Shown one piece after another: positions 17,634 to 26,031 of a stretch of DNA of 64,000 nucleotides. The stretch's first letter is position 1, and the number at the start of each line of letters is the position of its first letter. Both the position numbers and the translations under genes were made by a program. The notes beneath the pieces are model-generated. The model was not told the origin of the DNA. It was given only the letters and a program-made list of their open reading frames with translations, and did no database searches. Origin of the DNA: Streptomyces cellulosae (GTDB lineage: Bacteria > Actinomycetota > Actinomycetes > Streptomycetales > Streptomycetaceae); the NCBI RefSeq assembly GCF_000721105.1, contig NZ_JOEV01000026.1, positions 124,001 to 188,000 on the forward strand, in the 5' to 3' direction.

Positions 17634-17687
17634 GTTTCCGGTTGCGTACAGGTGTGTTTCCGTGACGTTTCGTTGCGTGAGGGTTTC
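17634..17687 (-). promoter_or_regulatory. Candidate GlnR-type operator of amtB
   Basis: Four GAAAC boxes on the minus strand (GTTTC at 17634, 17656, 17667 and 17683 on the plus strand). Three are spaced 22 and 11 bases apart, matching the helical phasing of GlnR half-sites (GTnAC-n6-GAAAC repeated). Imperfect GTnAC-like partners are interspersed. GlnR control of amtB is established in Streptomyces; the exact half-sites here are my reading. Confidence 0.55.
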
Positions 17688-17771
17688 CGAAAGCTCACGG
17701 GGTGAGGCGTGGAGGGACGGTGATCGGTCGGATGTGCGGCACGGCCTTGTGGATCAGGGAGAATGGGCCCC

Positions 17772-18731
17772 ATGAGCGTTCGCAGTCAGTCATCCGAGCC
17801 GTCGGCGGCGTCGCCGGCATCCCACCGCGCCGGCTTCGCCTGCTTCGTGGGCCGCCCCAACGCGGGCAAGTCCACCCTCACGAACGCTCTGGTCGGGCAG
17901 AAGGTGGCGATCACCGCGAACCAGCCGCAGACGACGCGGCACACGGTACGGGGGATCGTGCACCGGCCCGACGCCCAGCTGATCCTGGTCGACACCCCGG
18001 GGCTGCACAAGCCGCGCACGCTGCTCGGCGAGCGGCTCAACGACATCGTCCGTACGACCTGGGCGGAGGTCGACGTGATCGGCTTCTGCCTGCCGGCGAA
18101 CGAGAAGCTCGGCCCCGGTGACCGGTTCATCGCGAAGGAACTGGCGTCCATCAAGAAGACGCCGAAGATCGCGATCGTCACCAAGACCGACCTGGTGGAC
18201 TCGAAGACCCTGGCCGAGCAGCTGATCGCGATCGACCAGCTCGGCAAGGAGCTCGGTTTCGAGTGGGCCGAGATCGTCCCCGTCTCGGCGGTCGCCGACC
18301 AGCAGGTCGACCTGCTGGCCGACCTGATCGTCCCGCTCCTCCCGGAGGGCCCGGCCCTCTATCCCGAGGGTGACCTCACCGACGAGCCCGAGCAGGTCAT
18401 GATCGCCGAGCTGATCCGCGAGGCCGCGCTGGAGGGCGTGCGCGACGAACTCCCGCACTCCATCGCCGTCGTGGTCGAGGAGATGCTCCCGCGCGAGGAC
18501 CGCCCCGCCGACAAGCCCCTCCTCGACATCCACGCCTTCGTCTACATCGAGCGCCCCAGTCAGAAGGGCATCATCATCGGCCCCAAGGGCAAGCGCCTGA
18601 AGGAGGTCGGCATCAAGTCCCGCAAGCAGATCGAGGCACTGCTCGGCACCCCGGTGTTCCTGGACCTGCACGTGAAGGTCGCGAAGGACTGGCAGCGGGA
18701 CCCTCGCCAGCTGCGGAAGCTGGGGTTCTGA
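17772..18731 (+). CDS. era: GTPase Era
   Basis: A 319-residue Era GTPase. G1 is GRPNAGKS, G3 is DTPG and G4 is TKTD. The C-terminal KH domain includes KGIIIGPKGKRLKEVG and ends in LHVKVAKDWQRD, which contacts the 3' end of 16S rRNA. Era chaperones 30S assembly, in line with the ybeY/phoH genes upstream. ATG 17763 is also in frame, but its SD AGGGAG would be too close; ATG 17772 has better spacing. It is divergent from amtB. In other Streptomyces era usually follows the phoH-ybeY-CBS group closely; here about 6.5 kb of other genes intervenes. Confidence 0.96.
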   Translation: MSVRSQSSEPSAASPASHRAGFACFVGRPNAGKSTLTNALVGQKVAITANQPQTTRHTVRGIVHRPDAQLILVDTPGLHKPRTLLGERLNDIVRTTWAEVDVIGFCLPANEKLGPGDRFIAKELASIKKTPKIAIVTKTDLVDSKTLAEQLIAIDQLGKELGFEWAEIVPVSAVADQQVDLLADLIVPLLPEGPALYPEGDLTDEPEQVMIAELIREAALEGVRDELPHSIAVVVEEMLPREDRPADKPLLDIHAFVYIERPSQKGIIIGPKGKRLKEVGIKSRKQIEALLGTPVFLDLHVKVAKDWQRDPRQLRKLGF

Positions 18732-18764
18732 GGGTTCGCTTCCCCGGCGACTCGCGGTCCACTC

Positions 18765-18796
18765 GGCCCGGGCCGCAGGTGCGCTCTGCGCGGGCC
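18765..18796. terminator. Possible terminator between convergent era and transporter
   Basis: GGCCCG (18765-18770) can pair with CGGGCC (18791-18796) across a 20-base loop that has further internal pairing (CGCAG with CTGCG). It lies between the convergent stops at 18731 and 18801. Confidence 0.4.
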
Positions 18797-18800
18797 AGCC

Positions 18801-20051
18801 CTAGTCGACCCCTTTGATCCGCCCCACCAGCACCGCACCCGCCAGCCCGGCCACCGCCGCCACCAGGTACAGCATCCGGTAGCCGCCGAGGTGCGTCACG
18901 ATCGGCGCGGCGAGGGCGGGGGCGGCGACCTGGGGCAGGGCGTTGGCCACGTTGATGACGCCGAGGTCCTTGCCCCGGTCGGCGGCCTTCGGCAGGACGT
19001 CCGTCATCAGTGCGAAGTCGACCGACATGAACACCCCCAGGGCCACGCCCAGCACCGCCGCCGCGACGATCGCGCTCGGCCAGGTCTGCCAGACGGCCAG
19101 CAGGGCGGTGGCCGCCGCCATGAGTACCCCGGACCACAGCACGAAGGGTTTGCGGCGGCCCACCCGGTCCGACCAGAGGCCGCCCACCACGACGGTGGCC
19201 AGCAGCGCCACGCTGTCCACCGCGGTCAGGATCAGCACGCCCTGCTCGGGGTCGTGGTAGTGCAGGCGGTCCCGCAGGTAGTACAGCAGGTAGAGGATCA
19301 CCAGGGCGTTGCTGAGGTTGATCAGGAAGCGGGTCAGCCAGGCCCAGCCGAAGTCCGGGTAGCGGCGCGGGCTCATCCAGAAGCCGCGCAGGAACGCCTT
19401 CGTGGACCACGCCGGCCGGTCCACGGCACTGAGCCTGAGGTCCGGGTACCGGAGCACGTACGGCACCACACCCGCCAGCGCGAACACCGCGCAGGCCGCG
19501 TACCCCGCCGCGATCCCGCCGGCCGCCGTCGCGAGGCCGGTGCCGGCGACCGCCCCGAGGATCTGCGCCGCGCCGAGCCAGCCGCCGACCGCGCCCCGCT
19601 GCAGCCGCGGCACCCGGTCCGGCACCGCCGCCGTCACCGCCGCGAAGGCCGCGTTCAGGGTCAGCTGGACCAGGCACCAGCCGAGCACCATCGGCCACAG
19701 CCCGCCCGCGCCGGCGAGCAGCAGCAGCGACAGCGCGCCGCCCGCCGCACCGGCCACGATCCACGGCGTCCGGCGGCCCCGGCGGGCCGTGGTGCGGTCC
19801 GACAGCGCGCCGAAGAACGGGTTCGCCGCCAGAGACACCACCGCGCCCGCGCCCGTCACCCACGCCAGCAGCGTCTCCTTCGACATGCCCGTGCCGGGCG
19901 CGAAGTCCTCCGCCTGCCGCGCCAGCAGGATCTGCAGCGGGCCGTACCAGCCCACCCAGATCGCGACGTTGGCCAGCGACAGCGCCGCCGTCCAGCCCGC
20001 GCGGACCCGGTCGGCCGGTTCGGCGAGGGCATCCGGCGGGGCTCCGGTCAT
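18801..20051 (-). CDS. MFS/GPH-type sugar transporter
   Basis: A 416-residue membrane protein with about 12 hydrophobic segments. FGALSDRTTARRGRRTPWI and WSDRVGRRKPFVLWSG are the loop 2-3 and 8-9 signatures of major facilitator proteins; FALMTDVLPKAADRGKDLGVIN and the overall layout resemble the glycoside-pentoside-hexuronide branch. Its ATG overlaps the stop of the beta-glucosidase gene by 4 bases, so it probably imports the glycoside hydrolysed by that enzyme, or exports a product. Substrate unknown. I chose ATG 20051; the longer frame runs back into the glucosidase gene. Confidence 0.87.
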   Translation of the reverse strand: MTGAPPDALAEPADRVRAGWTAALSLANVAIWVGWYGPLQILLARQAEDFAPGTGMSKETLLAWVTGAGAVVSLAANPFFGALSDRTTARRGRRTPWIVAGAAGGALSLLLLAGAGGLWPMVLGWCLVQLTLNAAFAAVTAAVPDRVPRLQRGAVGGWLGAAQILGAVAGTGLATAAGGIAAGYAACAVFALAGVVPYVLRYPDLRLSAVDRPAWSTKAFLRGFWMSPRRYPDFGWAWLTRFLINLSNALVILYLLYYLRDRLHYHDPEQGVLILTAVDSVALLATVVVGGLWSDRVGRRKPFVLWSGVLMAAATALLAVWQTWPSAIVAAAVLGVALGVFMSVDFALMTDVLPKAADRGKDLGVINVANALPQVAAPALAAPIVTHLGGYRMLYLVAAVAGLAGAVLVGRIKGVD

Positions 20052-21352
20052 CTCTGGGCCCGCAGCAGCTCCCGGTACCAGTCGTACGACGCCTTCGGGG
20101 TCCTCTTCAGCGAGGCGAAGTCCACGTGCACCAGCCCGAACCGCCGCGCGTACCCCTCCGCCCACTCGAAGTTGTCGAGGAGGGACCAGACGAAGTAGCC
20201 GCGGACGTCCACGCCCGCGTCCAGCGCGTCGTGGACGGCCCGGACGTGTCCGTCGAGGTAGGCGATCCGGTTCTGGTCGTCGACACCCTCGTACGAGCAG
20301 CCGTTCTCGGTGATGACGACGGGCGGGAGCCGGTCGCCGTAACGGTCCCGGAAGGCGGTGAGCAGTTCCGTCAGGCCCTCGGGGACCACCGGCCAGCCGA
20401 AGTCCGTCACCGGGACGTCCTCGATCTGCCGTACCGAGAAGGGGAGTTCCGCCGGGATCGTCAGTCCGCCGAACTCGATGTCCTCGCCCTGCGGTGCGCC
20501 CACCCGGGTCGGCGCGTAGTAGTTGACGCCGTACCAGTCGACGGGTTCCCCGATGACCAACAGGTCGGCCGCCACGTCACCCGGCATCAACTCGCCGAGA
20601 CCGTCCGGGTATTCGCCGAGCAGGACCGGGTCCGCGAACAGGCGGTTCAGCAGCAGGTCGTAGAAACCGGCCGCCTCCACATCCGCGGGTTCCGGGGACG
20701 CCGGCCACGTCGGCCCGTGCGAGTTGGCGATGCCGATGTCCGTGGCGCCGGCCGCGCGCAGGGCCCGTACGGCCAGCCCGTGGCCGAGGAGCTGGTGGTG
20801 GGCGGCCGGAAGGGCGTCGAACATCAGCCGCTTGCCCGGCGCGTGGACGCCCAGGGCGTGCCCGAACATCGTGTGCTCCGCGGGCTCGTTGAGCGTGATC
20901 CACTTCTGCACGCGGTCGCCGAGCCGCCGCGCCACGACCGACACGTACTCGGCGAAGCGGGCGGCGGTGTCCCGGTCCAGCCAGTCCAGCGTGGCCGGCA
21001 GGTCCCAGTGGAAGAGGGTCGGGACCGGCCGTACGCCCGCCGCGCACAGCTCGTCCACCAGGCGGTCGTAGAAGTCGAGGCCGCCGGGGGAGTTCACCCG
21101 CGGCCAGGAGATCGAGAAGCGGTACGCGTCCACGCCGAGGCCGGCCAGGAGCGCCACGTCCTCCGGGTAGCGGTGGTAGTGGTCGCAGGCCACCGATGCG
21201 GTGGAGCCGTCCTTCACGTGGCCTGGCTCGGCCGTGAAGGCGTCCCAGACGGACGGCTCGCGCTCGTCCGCCGCTCCCTCGATCTGGTGCGCCGAGGTCG
21301 AGACGCCCCACAGGAAGCCGTCCGGGAACTGGGGTACGGGGTTCGTCGCCAT
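20048..21352 (-). CDS. GH1 beta-glucosidase
   Basis: A 434-residue family 1 glycoside hydrolase, slightly shorter than average. FPDGFLWGVSTSAHQIEGA is the N-terminal GH1 signature; TLNEP holds the acid/base Glu and VITENG the nucleophile Glu; YFVWSLLDNFEWAEGY is the C-terminal block. No signal peptide is present, so it acts in the cytoplasm on imported beta-glycosides. It is coupled to a transporter (ATGA overlap). ATG 21352 (MATNPVPQFPDGF) was preferred; ATG 21364 is an alternative, and neither has a strong SD. No regulator gene is adjacent. Confidence 0.94.
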   Translation of the reverse strand: MATNPVPQFPDGFLWGVSTSAHQIEGAADEREPSVWDAFTAEPGHVKDGSTASVACDHYHRYPEDVALLAGLGVDAYRFSISWPRVNSPGGLDFYDRLVDELCAAGVRPVPTLFHWDLPATLDWLDRDTAARFAEYVSVVARRLGDRVQKWITLNEPAEHTMFGHALGVHAPGKRLMFDALPAAHHQLLGHGLAVRALRAAGATDIGIANSHGPTWPASPEPADVEAAGFYDLLLNRLFADPVLLGEYPDGLGELMPGDVAADLLVIGEPVDWYGVNYYAPTRVGAPQGEDIEFGGLTIPAELPFSVRQIEDVPVTDFGWPVVPEGLTELLTAFRDRYGDRLPPVVITENGCSYEGVDDQNRIAYLDGHVRAVHDALDAGVDVRGYFVWSLLDNFEWAEGYARRFGLVHVDFASLKRTPKASYDWYRELLRAQR

Positions 21353-21426
21353 GCGCCGGATCATCCGTACTGGCGGGTAGGGAAGTCAACGGGCAGGCAC
21401 GAACAAGCAGTTGCGCGCCTTCCCGT

Positions 21427-21493
21427 TCGCCGTCAAGCGCCTTCCCGCAGTCGCCGTCAAGCGCCTTCCCGCAGTCGCCGTCAAGCGCCTTCC
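21427..21493. repeat. 24-bp tandem repeat over the emfourin stop codon
   Basis: A 24-bp unit containing CCGTCAAGCGCCTTCCCGC occurs at 21427-21450 and 21451-21474, with a partial third at 21475-21493. The third copy holds the last codons and stop of the emfourin-like gene, so the other copies are duplications of the gene's 3' end placed beyond its stop. Confidence 0.9.
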
Positions 21494-21747
21494 TTCAGCA
21501 CCCGCGTGATCAGCCTCCGCTGTTCCTCCGTGAGCCGGGGATCGGCCGCGTACACCGTCCTGTCGTCCACGGTGATCTGGTAGCTGAAGCCGTCCGGCAC
21601 CCCGATCGGGGGCGTGCCCCGGCCGGCGGCGACCGCCTGCTCGGCCAGGGCCTGCCACTCGTCGGCGTCGGGCCGTTCCGAGGTGTCCACCTCGGCGTGC
21701 CGCTCGATCCCCGCGAATCCGCCCGTGCGCCGTACTTGAATACGCAT
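21481..21747 (-). CDS. Emfourin-like protealysin inhibitor
   Basis: An 88-residue cytoplasmic protein: MRIQVRRTGGFAGIERHAEV, then a short acidic helix and PPIGVPDGFSYQITVDDRTV, ending LTEEQRRLITRVLKEGA. The pattern (GGFAG at the start; PDGFSYxI; a Leu/Arg helix at the end) matches emfourin, the inhibitor found beside protealysin-like M4 peptidases. It lies 20 bases downstream of an M4 peptidase on the same strand, which supports an enzyme-inhibitor operon. Its 3' end is embedded in a tandem repeat. Binding to the neighbour is inferred. Confidence 0.82.
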   Translation of the reverse strand: MRIQVRRTGGFAGIERHAEVDTSERPDADEWQALAEQAVAAGRGTPPIGVPDGFSYQITVDDRTVYAADPRLTEEQRRLITRVLKEGA

Positions 21748-21767
21748 GGGTCCTGTCTAGTACGCGG

Positions 21768-22838
21768 TCACAGGATCCGCACCCCGACCTGCTCCCACGC
21801 CTTCTCCACGGCCTGGAGTTCCTCGCCGCCGTCGCCGAAGCGCTCCCGCGCGGCCTTCACGGTCAGCTTCGCGAAGTCACCGAAGAACGCCTTCTCCGAC
21901 AGTTCCCCGCCGGTCAGGACGTCGTACCAGACCTGGCCCGCCTTCTCCCAGGCGTGGCCCCCGAGGGCGGTGGCGACCAGGTAGAACGCGTGGTTGGGGA
22001 TGCCCGAGTTGATGTGGACGCCGCCGTTGTCCCGGCCGGTGCGGACGTACTGGTCCATCGTCGCGGGCTGCGGGTCCTTGCCGAGGACGTCGTCGTCGTA
22101 CGCGCTTCCCGGCTCCTTCATGGAGCGCAGGGCCTTGCCGGTGACGCTCGGGGCGAGCAGGCCGGCGCCGATCAGCCAGTCGGCCTCGGCGGCGGTCTGG
22201 CCGAGCGTGTACTGCTTGATGAGGGAGCCGAAGACGTCGGACATCGACTCGTTGAGGGCGCCCGGCTGCCCGAAGTACGTGAGGTTCGCCGTGTGCTGCG
22301 TGACGCCGTGGGTCAGTTCGTGGCCGATGACGTCGATCGGGATGGTGAAGTCGAGGAAGATCTCGCCGTCCCCGTCGCCGAACACCATCTGCTCGCCGTT
22401 CCAGAAGGCGTTGTTGTAGTTCTCGTCGTAGTGGACGGTGGCGTCCAGCGGCAGACCGTCGCCGTCGATCGAGTGGCGGCCGTAGGCCTTGAGGTACAGG
22501 TCGAAGGTGGCGCCGAGGCCGGAGTAGGCGCGGTTGACCGTGGCGTCCCGGCCGGGCTGTGAGCCCTCCTCGCGCACCTTGGTGCCGGGCAGCTCGGTGC
22601 CGTGCCCGGCGTCGTAGAGGGTGCGCAGCGGCTGCTCGGAGGGCGCCTTCGCGGCCGGCGCCGCCGCGAGACGGAACTCGGTGGTGACGCGGCGGCGACC
22701 GCGCAGCTCGCTGTCGCGCATCAGGGTGCGCCGGGCGGGACCGGAGAGCGCGGGGTCGTCGCTGCGGGCCAGCTTGTCGAGGACATGCGGCGGTACGACG
22801 GTACAGAAGACGGGCTCGAAGCCCCCGTTGGTGGTCAT
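21768..22838 (-). CDS. M4 family metallopeptidase (protealysin type)
   Basis: A 356-residue thermolysin-like zinc peptidase without a signal peptide. HELTH (zinc His pair and catalytic Glu) and GALNESMSDVFG (third ligand Glu) are intact. GGVHINSGIPNHAFY contains the His of the C-terminal active-site region. The short N-terminal region (FEPVFCTVVPPHVLDKLA) matches the compact PPHV-type propeptide of protealysin-like enzymes rather than the long FTP/PepSY propeptide. Lack of a signal peptide suggests a cytoplasmic or non-classical route. ATG 22838 has an SD (AAGGG) 8 bases away. It is cotranscribed with emfourin. Confidence 0.92.
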   Translation of the reverse strand: MTTNGGFEPVFCTVVPPHVLDKLARSDDPALSGPARRTLMRDSELRGRRRVTTEFRLAAAPAAKAPSEQPLRTLYDAGHGTELPGTKVREEGSQPGRDATVNRAYSGLGATFDLYLKAYGRHSIDGDGLPLDATVHYDENYNNAFWNGEQMVFGDGDGEIFLDFTIPIDVIGHELTHGVTQHTANLTYFGQPGALNESMSDVFGSLIKQYTLGQTAAEADWLIGAGLLAPSVTGKALRSMKEPGSAYDDDVLGKDPQPATMDQYVRTGRDNGGVHINSGIPNHAFYLVATALGGHAWEKAGQVWYDVLTGGELSEKAFFGDFAKLTVKAARERFGDGGEELQAVEKAWEQVGVRIL

Positions 22839-22896
22839 GTCGGGCACCCTTGCACTGAGTCATACCGCTGTCACCACCCGCAACCATGATTGGTGA

Positions 22897-24909
<2,013 letters not shown>

Positions 24910-24930
24910 CCAGTCGGACCGGCGGTTCGA

Positions 24931-24966
24931 GGACCCCGTTTGCCCTTCCCGGGGCGGGCGGGGTTC
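24931..24966 (+). terminator. leuA terminator hairpin
   Basis: ACCCCG (24933-24938) pairs with CGGGGT (24959-24964), and an inner GCCC/GGGC extends the stem. It lies about 22 bases after the leuA stop and before the next gene's promoter region. Confidence 0.6.
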
Positions 24967-25094
24967 CGTCATATACCGGCCATTTGCTGTGGAGGTCACG
25001 GAAAGGTCTCCTCCGGGGTACTGACGCGGCCTCGCAGATGTGGCTAACATCACGCAAGCGCTGCGATGTTGCCGCGTGGTTACGGAGGTGCGAC

Positions 25095-25790
25095 GTGCTG
25101 CCAGGACGGGGACGAAACGGCTCGGCCGCCAGGCCTGTGCGCCTCCTGGGCACCCGTACCGCGTGGACCGCCGTCGGGGACGGCGAGTTCTTCTGCCCGG
25201 GCTGCGGAGGCGACCGCAACTACCAGCGGCTGACCGGCCGCCGCCGCTTCACCCTCCTCGGGGTGCCCGTGGCCCCGCGCGGGGACACCGGCCCGGTCGT
25301 GGAATGCGCGGCCTGCCGCCGGCACTTCGGCACCGACGTGCTGGACCACCCGACCACCACCCGCTTCTCCGCGATGCTCCGCGACGCCGTCCACACCGTC
25401 GCCCTCGCCGTGCTCGCCGCGGGCGGTAACTGCTCCCGTACGTCCCTAGAGACGGCCGCCGCGACGGTCCGCGCCGCCGGCTTCGACGACTGCACCGAGG
25501 ACCAGCTCGGCGCCCTGGTCGAGGCGCTCGCCGCGGACACCGGCCGGGTCTACGGCCGCCCCTGCGGAACGGGCCTGGCCATAGAGCTCCACGAGGCCCT
25601 GGATCCCCTGGCCCCCCACCTCGCGCCCGCCGGCCGCGAAGCGATCCTCCTGCAGGGCGCCCGCATCGCCCTCGCGGACGGCCCGTACACCCCGGCCGAA
25701 CGCGACGCCCTCAGTACGGTGGGTGCCGCGCTGACCATCTGCACGGACGACGTGACACGGCTGCTGGCGGCGGCGCGTACGCCGTCGTGA
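25095..25790 (+). CDS. TerB-like protein with zinc ribbon
   Basis: A 231-residue protein. CPGCGG (about residue 35) and CAAC (about residue 75) make a zinc-ribbon-like N-terminal part. The C-terminal 140 residues are helical with EAILLQGARIALADGPYTPAERDAL, typical of TerB (tellurite-resistance B-like) helical domains that bind metal through acidic residues. TerB-domain proteins are associated with membrane stress responses; no other ter gene is nearby. GTG 25095 is preceded by a good GGAGG (25084-25088). Function is unassigned beyond the domain. Confidence 0.78.
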   Translation: MLPGRGRNGSAARPVRLLGTRTAWTAVGDGEFFCPGCGGDRNYQRLTGRRRFTLLGVPVAPRGDTGPVVECAACRRHFGTDVLDHPTTTRFSAMLRDAVHTVALAVLAAGGNCSRTSLETAAATVRAAGFDDCTEDQLGALVEALAADTGRVYGRPCGTGLAIELHEALDPLAPHLAPAGREAILLQGARIALADGPYTPAERDALSTVGAALTICTDDVTRLLAAARTPS

Positions 25791-26031
25791 CACAGCCGGC
25801 CGCCACGTCACGTCACCGCTGCCGGTGGTCGAGGGCGGTGGTCGAGGGCGGTGTACTCCAACTGTCCGGCGCCCAGGGCCCGTTGCTGTTCTCGTCCCCT
25901 CCGAAGGCGCTGCCGCGCAGGAAGTTGAAAGCGATACGGCACGAATCTCCCGTTTGCTGACATCTACTCCCGGTGTGAGCATGTTCTGTGAGGCTTGAGC
26001 ACGCTGTGGGGGGCCAGGGCAGGGAGAACCC
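25791..26031. other. Intergenic region before the GMC operon
   Basis: About 240 bases. It contains a 13-bp direct repeat GGTGGTCGAGGGC (25824-25836 and 25837-25849). A minus-strand frame (about 25810-25940) has high third-position GC but no normal start codon, so I do not call it a gene. The last 50 bases contain AGGGAGA ahead of ATG 26032, but no promoter is clear enough to mark. Confidence 0.6.

Noticed and set aside
21427..21493. CRISPR-like repeats
   Set aside because: The units are tandem with no spacers between them and no cas genes are present.
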